DNA of 53,642 bases from Terriglobales bacterium. Lineage in GTDB: Bacteria; Acidobacteriota; Terriglobia; Terriglobales; Acidobacteriaceae. This document shows positions 1 through 9,518 of this stretch, piece after piece. The notes beneath the pieces are model-generated. The model did no database searches and was not told the DNA's origin. It was given only the letters and a program-made list of their open reading frames with translations. Within the stretch, counting starts at the first letter, position 1. Each line of letters starts with the position of its first letter. A program made the position numbers and the translations under genes. The DNA lies in assembly GCA_025934735.1 (NCBI GenBank), contig JAICWP010000027.1, forward strand, positions 1 to 53,642, in the 5' to 3' direction.

Positions 1-203
1 ACGCGCGTGGGGATGGTCCGCTTTGTTCTTAGAGACTTTTCTGGGATACTTTGTTCTCCCCACGCGCGGGGGGATGGTCCGTTGCCGTTGGAGCGCAGCA
101 GCAGGGGAGCGTAGTTCTCCCCACGCGCGTGGGGATGGTCCGGCGATGGCCGACTTCTTCCACCAGGCCTACGGGTTCTCCCCACGCGCGTGGGGATGGT
201 CGG
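1..203 (+). CRISPR. Type I-E-like CRISPR array, trailer end (left-truncated)
   Basis: Three full 29-nt repeats (53-81, 114-142, 175-203) and one cut by the window edge (1-20) alternate with three unrelated 32-nt spacers (21-52, 82-113, 143-174). The 29/32 periodicity and the repeat form (GTTCTCCCCACGCG, then a palindromic CGCGTGGGG and an end ATGGTCCG) match type I-E repeats in the crRNA direction. Repeat 53-81 has T to G in the stem. The last repeat has C to G in its final bases (GGTCGG). A degenerate last repeat is usual at the leader-distal end, so leader and cas genes should lie beyond the left edge; no cas gene is in the window. I see no match between the spacers and the rest of the window by eye. 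Confidence 0.93.
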
Positions 204-660
204 GATGCGCTTGGCTGCAGTAGCAGATACCTAAGCCATCGCCGGGGAGTCCAGCCCAGCGCGGTTGCCCCCAAAAGCTGCTTGGTTCCGAACGCCTGTC
301 TGCGCATTGCGAGCCTTGAAAGAAAACCCCTATACGACAGTCCGTCCAGCACAATTTAGTGCAAAGTGCTTTGCAGGAAACCAGCAGGGGGAGAGGGGTT
401 GCGCAAACTAGCAGTAAAGGGGGCCTGGCCATGCGTAAGCTAGCAGAGAGCGGGGCACCAAAGTCGTGCCCCAACTGGCATCTTTAAGAAGTACTCCCCA
501 TGGCGCTATTTCTTTGGAATAAGAAAATCTTGCTATAGGAATTTCATGTCCAGAGGAAAACCCGCCGGGCGCTTCAGGACGAAGCAGGAGACGGAGAGAA
601 AGCAGACTCTTGTCCCAAGCCTCCTCATGGTGCAAGGCAATAAGCAATAGTGCACGGCAT
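204..660. other. Intergenic, CRISPR trailer side, no gene seen
   Basis: After the final repeat the sequence no longer follows the 61-nt period. Short open frames here on both strands lack family resemblance, ribosome-binding sites or convincing codon use. I recognise no RNA gene or mobile-element end. Confidence 0.5.
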
Positions 661-912
661 ATGCCCTACTTCCTGATTCTTCGCTGCCATTGTTACGCCC
701 CCTGGACCGGCCCTTGGGAGCTTGCCACGGATGAATACGGGGAACTGGTTACGTTTCCCAGCCGAGAGGAGGCGGACGAATGGATCAAGGATTGGGGCCT
801 TGCATCCCTCAGCCGCAATGAGTATGCCCGCGATTACAAGCTCATCGAGGGCACTGTTGATCCTGAGGCGACCCACGTCGAGCGCAGGCTTGCCAAAGCG
901 CGACCCCGATAG
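661..912 (+). CDS. Small hypothetical protein, 83 aa
   Basis: An open frame starting at ATG 661 gives an acidic, soluble 83-residue product. It begins MPYFLILRCH, has an aromatic segment (WTGPWELATDEYG) and then a helical part rich in Glu, Asp and Arg. No signal peptide or membrane segment is visible, and I do not recognise a family. No good ribosome-binding site precedes 661; an in-frame upstream start at 610 would add 17 residues of unlikely composition. It lies between the CRISPR trailer and another orphan gene, typical of accessory DNA. It could be spurious. Confidence 0.45.
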   Translation: MPYFLILRCHCYAPWTGPWELATDEYGELVTFPSREEADEWIKDWGLASLSRNEYARDYKLIEGTVDPEATHVERRLAKARPR

Positions 913-1027
913 TTCGCCCAAAGTTTCGTTTCACACTCGGAAGTAATCCCCCCAATCCTCCTGTTATGGCCCGGCAGGTATCCAAAGCGGTAAAGGAGCG
1001 AGCATCGGAATAAGCGAGAATTACCAA

Positions 1028-1835
1028 ATGGCAACAACGGCAGGCGACCCGAGAGGAAGCACAGCAGCATTCTCAGGGCAACAAGGTCCAGGGGATGATG
1101 GGTACCGACAGAACGCAACTGGGCAGGTTCCGAAGCGAGCGGAAGAAGTGGACGATTTCCTTCGCGGACTGAACCAACTGTCGCTCGACAATATGGCCGC
1201 TATATTTCGCGAAGCGGGCATCAGACCGCATCCGAAGGTTGCGGAATTTCTTGAAAAAGTGCTCAATCGGTTGCAGCAGTTTCACGCCCAAGCCGATATT
1301 GAGGCGCTGCAGCAAGCGGGCATCGCCAGAGAAATGGTTGCCATTGTGGTTATGGGAATCGAGATGGGCGCTGCATGCACCGATCTAAAAAAGACATTTG
1401 GTGGCAAGAGGGCACGGCAGCGGGAGCAAGACTTGTTGGTGGGCCCGGTTCGTTTCCTGGTGAGACTTGGCGAGTTCTGGGGTAAAGCCGCCGACGTGAT
1501 GCCTGCCGAGATGGTTCCCAGTCCGATGGTCGTGACAAAGGGGCTTCAGTTCTATGCCGACATACTTAACCAGCGAGAGTGGAATCTATCGGTTCACAGG
1601 CGTGAATTCCTTATTGGATGTAGTCAAGTATGCCTTTGCCGGTTTCGTGAAGCGGGTTACGGGCACCTACCATGACCGCGAGGTGTCTGCCGTGATCGGG
1701 GCGGCCCTTCAAAATTCCGATTACCACATGGAAGCCCACCGCTTCTGGAGAAAGCGGATGTACGACCGCTTAGAACGAACTGTTCCCGCTGTCGCATTGG
1801 CGTTGCAGGCTGCGAATACCGTGCTGCTTGAGTAG
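1028..1835 (+). pseudogene. Orphan gene interrupted by a frameshift near 1600
   Basis: The frame from ATG 1028 encodes a mostly helical protein (FLRGLNQLSLDNMAAIF, later VRFLVRLGEFWGKAADVMP) and continues to 1675. Its last 25 or so residues become Cys-rich and atypical. From about 1600 the +1-shifted frame takes over with normal-looking sequence (LLDVVKYAFAGFVKRVTG, then HRFWRKRMYDRLE) and stops at 1835. The simplest reading is one protein of about 268 residues broken by a one-base indel between about 1590 and 1620, either a real mutation or an assembly error. There is no homopolymer slippery site at the junction, so programmed frameshifting is unlikely. I do not recognise the family. Two separate genes remain possible. 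Confidence 0.5.
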
Positions 1836-1963
1836 TTAAGCTGCCACCCGAAGTACATGTTCCCAAGATACGTACAGTTGCTGCAGAAATAGGCGAATGC
1901 CGCTCTGTTGCCGAGGACCTGTGGCAGGCACAATGGCCCGCAACACAGATATCGGCAACGGCC

Positions 1964-2185
1964 ATGGAGCACCTGTACACACCTGCGGAAATCGCCAAGA
2001 TTCTGCGGGTGAGCGAAGACACGGTTTATCGCATTTTCGAGCGGGAGAAAGGCGTAATAGTGCTTCAGCCCGCGTCGCGGCTTGCGATGCCGACAGCGAG
2101 AGCGAAGAAGCTGGGACGCTATCGCACACTTCGCATCCCAGAAGTCGTCCTACGACGCGTTCTCGATAGATATAGAGTGCAGTAA
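1964..2185 (+). CDS. Small helix-turn-helix DNA-binding protein (excisionase/MerR-type fold), 73 aa
   Basis: The 73-residue product starts MEHLYTPAEIAKILRVSEDT and continues VYRIFEREKGV. This is the pattern of winged-helix HTH_17 / excisionase-like domains: a Y/LTP-x-E-IA-x-x-L-x-V-S turn followed by a recognition helix. The C-terminal half is basic (RAKKLGRYRTLRIPEVVLRRVLDRYR), as expected for the wing and DNA contacts. It lies 318 bp from, and convergent with, the tyrosine integrase, so it is a plausible recombination directionality factor or regulator for that element (inference from position). No clear Shine-Dalgarno sequence precedes the ATG. An upstream extension in another frame (1897) is a shadow. 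Confidence 0.8.
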   Translation: MEHLYTPAEIAKILRVSEDTVYRIFEREKGVIVLQPASRLAMPTARAKKLGRYRTLRIPEVVLRRVLDRYRVQ

Positions 2186-2377
2186 CTGCTTAGAAACTGA
2201 CCGCCAGCATCAGGAACCGGCAAAGCCGTGAAGCGTAACACGTGTCTGAAGTTGAACGACGTTGAAGTTACGGAGTCGTAGCCGTTTTCCCGCAAGGAGC
2301 CGCGAGAGGTGTCTTGGATACGCTTGGCTCGTCATCAACGACGAGGACTACGAGTTTTCGAGTGAGGCGTATCGTGG

Positions 2378-2402
2378 GTCTTGTCACCAAAGGTGACAAG
2401 AC
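2378..2402. repeat. Perfect 11-bp hairpin between HTH gene and integrase
   Basis: GTCTTGTCACC (2378-2388) and GGTGACAAGAC (2392-2402) form a perfect 11-bp stem with an AAA loop. Two more G-C pairs are possible across a single bulged A at 2403. Neither strand has a following T-run, so this is not a canonical intrinsic terminator. It lies in the intergenic space between the convergent HTH gene and the integrase gene. A bidirectional transcription barrier or a protein-binding palindrome are both possible. Confidence 0.7.
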
Positions 2403-2503
2403 ACCTAAATCTTACCACCGCTTCGCACCTGGGGGGACGACGTTGGATTCAGCCTGCCTTGGTGCCGGTCCAAGCAGATCGGACCCTTGTGCTTGCGAGA
2501 TTT

Positions 2504-3967
2504 TTACCGTAAACCAATGGCTGCTGCCGCAGCCCGCAAAGACTTCTGATGAGCCTCTTTAACCCGGATCGTGAGCCGCTTCTGCCGGGCGATCATGAAG
2601 GGGGCGTAGTGCTGTTGCGTGATCTGGATATTGCTGTGTCCCAGAAGGGCCGCCACATCTTCCGTGCTCAGGTCGTTCAGGAAGCACCACTGCGCAAAGG
2701 TGTCGCGCAGCATGTGGCTGTGAAAGTCCATCGCATTGCCGTTTTCGTCCTTCAAGGCCGCAGCCTTCGACAGCTTGCGGAACAGGTCGCCCCATTTCTT
2801 GATCAAGTTGTCCAGTTGCGCTTCTTTCGTGGGTATACCGCTCACAAAGAAGTACCGGGGATTGTCGTTCTCAAGCACAACCAGCTCCCGGCCGATTTCC
2901 GGGCTGATGGTACAGAAAACGTCTACCCCGGTCTTGGCTCGCCTGAGGAATACCCGGTACCAGCCGTCCTCATCCTCTTGCAGCTTCGTGCGCTCCAGCG
3001 TGACCGCATCCTTAATGGCCAGACCGCTCCAGCGCATCAGGAGAATCAAGGCACGAAGCTTCTTGCGCTGCTCGGGCGTGCTCTCGCCGTTGACCTTGGA
3101 GATGGCGTTCAGTACCTGCTCGAACTGCTCATCGGCGAGGGCGAGCGTTGGCTTGCGGTCGTTGTTCTTGATCTTCCGCAAGCCTTTTGCCGGGTCTTTG
3201 ATGATGAGGTCATGCTCATAGCACCACTTGAAGAACCCCTTCACCCGGCTCTGAGCCTTGATCTTGGTCGATGCCTCGCCCTTCCACTCCGAGCGCCATT
3301 GCTCCAGGTGCGTGAGAGTGATTTCGTTGATATACCGCAGCCCGTTGCAGTTCGCGAACTCAACCAGGCGCTTCTCGAACCAGACAACCAGCTTACCGAT
3401 GGACTTTTCTTTGTAGCCCTCATCACGCTTGGTTTGGAGGAATTGCTCAATCGCATCGGCAATCGTGACGCGCGTGATCTTTTCAGGCTCGGGCTTGCCC
3501 TCGGCGATGGCTTGGAAATTCGCCTGCTTCGCCCGCGCTCTGCGGTATGCCTCCTCCTCGTCATTTCCAGCCGCTTCCTTGTGCCGCTTGCCGCCCTCGG
3601 ACCAAATTAGCAGCTTGGGGCAGGAGCAGCTATTGCGGGTGCTGTCCGTCCACTTGCAGCCCTTCGTGGTCAGTGTGCCGCTCTTCAGGCGCTTGCCGTT
3701 CTCGTCTACCCCGTAGTAGTCCTTGCGATGCTCGGTGCGGACGTTGACGACCGGCACAGCACGCGCCCGCTTGCCCCGGCGGATGAGCGGCTGTGCTGCT
3801 ATGCTTCGTTCGAGTTGCTCTTTGCCCTGATCAACTGTTAGCGTTTCCAATGCTCGGTCCCCGCATTTGACGTCCGTAAAAGGACCGGCAAATACGAGGC
3901 GATTTTGACAACGGCTTGTAACTCCTTCAAGATAACCGTGGTAACTGCTAATCGGATGTCGTGCCAT
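2504..3967 (-). CDS. Site-specific tyrosine recombinase (phage-type integrase), 487 aa
   Basis: The C-terminal catalytic domain shows the full tyrosine-recombinase set in order: Arg in LLMRWSGLAIKDAV, Lys in RRAKTGV, HxxR in HSHMLRDTFAQ, His in LLGHSNIQIT and the nucleophile Tyr in QQHYAPF. Upstream lies a SAM-like core-binding domain (IADAIEQFLQTKRDEGYKEK and following). Before it is a Cys-containing N-terminal segment (NSCSCPKLLIWSEGGKRH), a form I associate with acidobacterial integrases. The frame runs back to an ATG at 4006, but 3970-3984 is a GTCCCGGAGGGAC repeat, so I chose ATG 3967; a GTG further in, before PVVNVR, is also possible. No tRNA attachment site was found nearby. It marks the left 4 kb as mobile or formerly mobile. 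Confidence 0.9.
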   Translation of the reverse strand: MARHPISSYHGYLEGVTSRCQNRLVFAGPFTDVKCGDRALETLTVDQGKEQLERSIAAQPLIRRGKRARAVPVVNVRTEHRKDYYGVDENGKRLKSGTLTTKGCKWTDSTRNSCSCPKLLIWSEGGKRHKEAAGNDEEEAYRRARAKQANFQAIAEGKPEPEKITRVTIADAIEQFLQTKRDEGYKEKSIGKLVVWFEKRLVEFANCNGLRYINEITLTHLEQWRSEWKGEASTKIKAQSRVKGFFKWCYEHDLIIKDPAKGLRKIKNNDRKPTLALADEQFEQVLNAISKVNGESTPEQRKKLRALILLMRWSGLAIKDAVTLERTKLQEDEDGWYRVFLRRAKTGVDVFCTISPEIGRELVVLENDNPRYFFVSGIPTKEAQLDNLIKKWGDLFRKLSKAAALKDENGNAMDFHSHMLRDTFAQWCFLNDLSTEDVAALLGHSNIQITQQHYAPFMIARQKRLTIRVKEAHQKSLRAAAAAIGLR

Positions 3968-4014
3968 ACGTCCCGGAGGGACGGCACAGTGCCTGAGGAT
4001 CCTCATGGAATTGA

Positions 4015-5824
<1,810 letters not shown>

Positions 5825-6331
5825 ATGCAGGACCGAACGGAAACGCTTGCCATTGGCGACCGGGCGCCCGATTTCACGCTGTTCGCGGCCAATCGCAAAG
5901 AAAGCTTCTCGCTTTCCGGGCTCTGGCAGCGCGGCCCGGTCATCCTGGAATTTTTGCGTGGCACCTGGTGACCGAACTGCGTGAAGCGCATGGCTCAGTT
6001 TGAGTCACTCAAAGATCGCATCCGCGGCGCCGGTGCCGATTTGCTCTACATCGCGGCGGAAAAGCGCGAGGGATTTTTTAAGCCGGAAAAATACCTGCTG
6101 GAGCATCCGGTCTCCTTCCCTTTTCTGCTGGATGAAGACCGAAGCGTGACCAAGAGTTTCGGCCTGTATCACCGCATCGGCATGGACGCTTTCAACATCG
6201 CGCATCCCGCCACCCTGGTGATAGATCGCGGCGGCGTGATCCGTTTTATTTATCGTGGCGACGGCCAGACCGACCGCGCACCGACGGAGCAGGTTCTCGA
6301 CGTGCTCGGCAAGCTGCAGAGCTCCGGATAA
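5825..6331 (+). CDS. Candidate selenoprotein: peroxiredoxin-like (AhpC/TSA, thioredoxin-fold) protein with UxxC, 168 aa
   Basis: From ATG 5825 one frame reads to TAA 6329-6331 except for an internal TGA at 5969-5971 (codon 49). Both sides belong to one thioredoxin-fold redoxin. Before the TGA are the family N-terminus (LAIGDRAPDFTLFAANRKES) and the strand VILEFLRGTW. After it are PNCVKRMAQFESLKDRIR, the EHPVSFPFLLDEDRSV segment and the cis-Pro region (NIAHPATLVIDRGGVIRFIY). The TGA falls exactly where relatives have the first Cys of CxxC, giving GTW-U-PNC with Cys52 as resolving partner. A bSECIS-like hairpin follows at once (separate entry). Role by family: thiol/selenol peroxide or disulfide reductase, probably cytosolic, since no signal peptide is seen. 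Alternatives are a nonsense pseudogene or a TGC-to-TGA sequencing error. If the TGA is read as stop, only a 48-residue stub or an N-truncated start at 5981/5990 remains. Confidence 0.75.
5972..6004 (+). promoter_or_regulatory. Candidate bacterial SECIS stem-loop
   Basis: Directly 3' of TGA 5969-5971, CGAACTG (5973-5979) pairs with CAGTTTG (5996-6002): seven pairs with one G-U. Then comes a 5' bulge CGTGA (5980-5984), a second stem AGC/GCT (5985-5987 with 5993-5995) and a five-base apical loop GCATG (5988-5992). The first loop base is G, 17 nt past the TGA, inside the 16-37 nt window known for bacterial SECIS elements. A competing smaller hairpin (TGCG/CGCA, loop TGAAG) is possible. Folding was done by eye. 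Confidence 0.6.
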
Positions 6332-6396
6332 GAAAGTTTGCCGTCACTCAACTTCAACTGAGTACCAGGTACTGAGTACTGAAAACGGAGGCATCC

Positions 6397-7032
6397 ATGA
6401 AAAAAAGACTGACCTTGCTGCTTGCCACTACCTTGCTCGGCCTGCCCGCGATGGCCCAATCCACGCTCTCGCCCGGCACCCCGGTTTACATGAAATTGCA
6501 AAGCACGCTCGCCACCTTCATGAACAAGACGGGTGACCAGTTCTGGGGCACGGTGACGCAACCGATCATGGAGTCTGGAAGAATCGTGATTCCTGCCGGC
6601 TCCACGGTCATCGGCCATGTCACCAGGATCAGCGAACCGCGGCGCATTGCCGGCAAGCCCACCATCGGGCTGCATCCCGATACTGTCACCCTGCCCAACG
6701 GCGCCAAGTACGCGCTCAGCGCGGTGCTGGTGGACACCAGTCTGCGTGATGGTTCCGACGTAAATGAAGAAGGCCAGTTCAAAGGCAGCGGCCATGACCG
6801 GCACGACACGCGCGAAACCGCGGTTGGCGGCGGCGCTGGCCTGCTGATGGGCGCGTTGATGGGCGGCGCCGAAGGCGGCCTCATCGGGGCAGGAGTGGGC
6901 GCCGGAGCGACCATGGCGCACTGGCTATACAAGCACCGCTCCGCCACCCTGGCCGCGGGCACGGTTCTGATTTTTGAAGTTAGCCGGCCCACGACAGTTG
7001 GACCAGCGGGCAGCTTCAGCGGCGCAGAATAA
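6397..7032 (+). CDS. Secreted/envelope protein with glycine-zipper segment, 211 aa
   Basis: A classical signal peptide (MKKRLTLLLATTLLGLPAMA, cleavage after AMA) is followed by a beta-rich domain resembling TrbI/VirB10-like or organic-solvent-tolerance-type barrels (PVYMKLQSTLATF, RIVIPAGSTVIGHVTRI, LPNGAKYALSAVLVDT). Residues about 147-180 form a glycine-zipper stretch (AVGGGAGLLMGALMGG, then GLIGAGVGAGATMAHW), as in periplasmic or outer-membrane-associated small proteins. A GGAGG motif lies 6-10 bases upstream of ATG 6397. The gene follows the candidate selenoprotein by 65 bp on the same strand and may share a transcript. Exact function unknown. Confidence 0.75.
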   Translation: MKKRLTLLLATTLLGLPAMAQSTLSPGTPVYMKLQSTLATFMNKTGDQFWGTVTQPIMESGRIVIPAGSTVIGHVTRISEPRRIAGKPTIGLHPDTVTLPNGAKYALSAVLVDTSLRDGSDVNEEGQFKGSGHDRHDTRETAVGGGAGLLMGALMGGAEGGLIGAGVGAGATMAHWLYKHRSATLAAGTVLIFEVSRPTTVGPAGSFSGAE

Positions 7033-7042
7033 TGAGAGTCGC

Positions 7043-7107
7043 GAGTCGGTAGTCACAAGCAGGCAACAATTTTTCCATCTGGGAATTTGCTTGCCGACTA
7101 CCGACTC
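7043..7107. repeat. Intergenic inverted repeat (12-bp perfect arms)
   Basis: GAGTCGGTAGTC (7043-7054) is perfectly complemented by GACTACCGACTC (7096-7107), with a 41-base interior that includes a second imperfect pairing (CAAGCAGGCAA with TTGCTTG). It lies between two convergent genes, so a bidirectional terminator-like role is possible, though no T-run follows. Similar simple-text inverted repeats occur at 16395-16591 and 49167-49288. Confidence 0.65.
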
Positions 7108-7140
7108 CCGGTTTTCCCTGCGGCCTCGGCATTAATGGTT

Positions 7141-9393
7141 TTATTGTGCAAACGCAAACGCTGCCAGCTCCGCCTCGCTGAGCAGGTGCAGCTCGATCCA
7201 TCCTTCCAGCGGCAGCGCATCAATGGGCAGGCGGTCGCGCCACATGCTGAAGCGCACACGCAGCTTGCTGCCCGCGCCTGAGCCACCGTTCTTGGCTGCC
7301 ACGAACTGCGGAACAACCCACTGCAGCGGCAGCTTGAATTCAAAATTCTTACGCAGCACCAACTCGGCTCCGGTTGATCCCCGCCCCGACCCGGCCACCA
7401 CTTCGCCCGTCGCCGTTTCCCGCAGGTGCCACGCGGCAATCGCCCCCTGTTGACAGGAGATGTCCAGGCACAGCGTGCGACCCGGCTGCTTCGCCTTGTC
7501 GGGCCAGACTTCCAGATTCACCAGAATTTCGCAGCGCTCTTCCGGCGGCTTGCCGGCGAAGTCCATGCGCCCGTACAGGTACTGCTCGTCAATGCCGGCA
7601 TAAACCGCATCCAGCACGAACCGCTTGCCGTGCATGGAGCCCGAGCGCCGGTCGGCCGTGTACATGGCCGCTCCCAGCCAGGCGAAGTAGCGCACCAGGT
7701 CGCCCTCAATGCGGGGATGAATATACGCGGTCTGCGGCACATAGACCGGGCGCCCCACGCCCGAATAGATGGGATGGGCCAGATGCTCCGGCGGCGCCGC
7801 TCCCAGCGCCTGGTACACGTTGGCCAGGTGCTTGCGGTAAAGCTCATCGAATTCGCGGTCGTTCACCGAATGGTGTTCCGGACCGTACCACCAGTTCCAA
7901 TCGCTGCCCTCGGCAATCAGCAGCTCCTCGTACGCCAGCTCGCGCTTGCCCGGCTCCACGTGGGGAGCGTGTTCCGCGAAGAAATCGTGCGCCGCTGAAA
8001 GGTAGTCCCAGGAGCGGTTATCCTCCGGCGCTCCAATCCAGATATCGAAATTGGCATTAATCCACGAGCCCGGCACCAGCGATTCCAGTTTCCCGAAATC
8101 CCTCTGCCGGGCAATGGCTTCCGAAGCGGTCACCGCCTCCAGTTCGGAATCCTTCTGCAGGGCGGAATAAAAACGGCGCAGGAACTCGCGTCCCGACTGC
8201 GGATAATATTCCCACGCGTTCTCGCCATCAAGAATGATGGCGACCACCGCATCCTTCCCTTGTGCAAGAACGGGTCTGGCTGAATCCTTAACGTTTTTGA
8301 TTAAGTGTTCTGCGGCCTCCTTCGCGGGCATGCTGGAGTACACAAACCCGATTAGGTCAGAAAGCGTGTGGTCGCGGAAGAACAGGTGCATCCCCGCCTG
8401 GTTCTTTTCGTAGCGATAGATGGTGTACAGCTTCTCGGCTGCGTGTTCCGGCAGTTTGCCGCTGCCGTCGCGCGCGAAGTTGAAGGCCAGCGACCGCCCC
8501 AGCACGCCTTCGTCAGTGGCCATCCATTGCACGCCTTGCTCGTGGGCAAGCGCGAGCACCGGCTCGGAAACGCTGCCCTCGGAAGGCCACACACCCCGCG
8601 GCCGGCTGCCAAACACTTTCTCGTGCAACTCCAGGCCGCGCCGCAGTTGCTCACCGGCGTCTTCCGGATGCTGAAATCTGGCTTGTGGCAACGGCCTTCC
8701 CGGGCTCGACACGGCCCCCATCGCGGTGTCGCAAACCAGCGGCAGAATGGGATGGTAGAAGGGCGACGTGGAAAGCTCCACTACCCCACTGCGCGCCGCG
8801 GCCTTGTATTCCGGCAGCACCCGCTGCAGCAGCTTGCCTTGCTCCGCGATCACGAACTCCTGGTCTTCGCGGGTGTAGTCATGGCCCTTGTGTACGAGCG
8901 CGGCGATTTCCGGCTCCTGCAGGAAAAATTCATCGAACCAGGCCAATTGCGAGAGCACCTGCAGGTCGGTGTAGTCCCGGTTCTGGAAGAATCGCTCGGC
9001 GCGCGCCGGCATCTCTCCTGCGCCGTGATAACGCTCCCACAAATCGCGATACCGCGGATAGCGCCCGATCACGTGTACCGGGTTGGCCTGGAATAAGTAT
9101 TGGAGCGCCTGCCGCCGCTCCTCCTGATTCAGTTCCGCTGCCGGCTTCGACGCGAGCTCCAGGAACGGATCCCGTGCCGTCCCCGCGGCGTACTCCTGAA
9201 TCTGCGCTACCAGCGACGGCACCAGGTTAAACGTCTGGTGCACCCCGGGAAACTCCTCCGCCACCCGTACCATGCCGTAGTAGTCCTTCAGCGCATGCAG
9301 CCGTACCCAGGGCAGACGATATTCGCCCGTCACCAGGTCTTTGTAATACGGCTGATGCATGTGCCAGAGCAGGACTACGCGGATAACAGGCAT
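7141..9393 (-). CDS. Glycoside hydrolase family 57 protein (alpha-glucan-active), 750 aa
   Basis: GH57 enzymes hydrolyse or transfer alpha-glucans (amylase, 4-alpha-glucanotransferase, amylopullulanase). Conserved regions are visible in order: HMHQPYY at 11-17, GVWPSEGSVSE at 267-277 with nucleophile Glu272, IILDGENAWEYYP at 386-398 with acid/base Asp389, and DWNWWYG at 498-504. A C-terminal extension of about 200 residues is beta-rich and probably carbohydrate-binding or a structural domain. No signal peptide is visible (it starts MPVIRVVLLWHMHQPYY, where the hydrophobic stretch is the first barrel strand), so it is likely cytosolic and involved in glycogen or maltodextrin metabolism. Substrate cannot be fixed from sequence alone. 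It is convergent with the secreted protein gene and followed upstream by the co-oriented ADOP gene 125 bp away. Confidence 0.9.
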   Translation of the reverse strand: MPVIRVVLLWHMHQPYYKDLVTGEYRLPWVRLHALKDYYGMVRVAEEFPGVHQTFNLVPSLVAQIQEYAAGTARDPFLELASKPAAELNQEERRQALQYLFQANPVHVIGRYPRYRDLWERYHGAGEMPARAERFFQNRDYTDLQVLSQLAWFDEFFLQEPEIAALVHKGHDYTREDQEFVIAEQGKLLQRVLPEYKAAARSGVVELSTSPFYHPILPLVCDTAMGAVSSPGRPLPQARFQHPEDAGEQLRRGLELHEKVFGSRPRGVWPSEGSVSEPVLALAHEQGVQWMATDEGVLGRSLAFNFARDGSGKLPEHAAEKLYTIYRYEKNQAGMHLFFRDHTLSDLIGFVYSSMPAKEAAEHLIKNVKDSARPVLAQGKDAVVAIILDGENAWEYYPQSGREFLRRFYSALQKDSELEAVTASEAIARQRDFGKLESLVPGSWINANFDIWIGAPEDNRSWDYLSAAHDFFAEHAPHVEPGKRELAYEELLIAEGSDWNWWYGPEHHSVNDREFDELYRKHLANVYQALGAAPPEHLAHPIYSGVGRPVYVPQTAYIHPRIEGDLVRYFAWLGAAMYTADRRSGSMHGKRFVLDAVYAGIDEQYLYGRMDFAGKPPEERCEILVNLEVWPDKAKQPGRTLCLDISCQQGAIAAWHLRETATGEVVAGSGRGSTGAELVLRKNFEFKLPLQWVVPQFVAAKNGGSGAGSKLRVRFSMWRDRLPIDALPLEGWIELHLLSEAELAAFAFAQ

Positions 9394-9518
9394 GGCGAAA
9401 CGCTGCTGACTCCCGAGGGAAATAAGAGTCTAGCATGGCATTTGCAGCGCAGCGGCGGCCGTGAATCGCACCAAAGGTGGATTCCGGACACGCGCACCTG
9501 TTCGCTTATCCGCGCCAC

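Noticed and set aside
1554-1675. Programmed ribosomal frameshift in the orphan gene
   Set aside because: No heptameric slippery sequence or downstream pseudoknot is visible at the junction; an indel is simpler.
2549-3610. Long plus-strand frame (353 codons) opposite the integrase
   Set aside because: Antisense shadow of a GC-rich gene whose own product has all integrase catalytic residues.
5981-6331. A stand-alone 116-aa redoxin starting at 5981 or 5990
   Set aside because: It lacks the first strand and the redox motif start; the same frame continues upstream through the TGA with perfect family match, so it is the distal part of the 5825-6331 gene.
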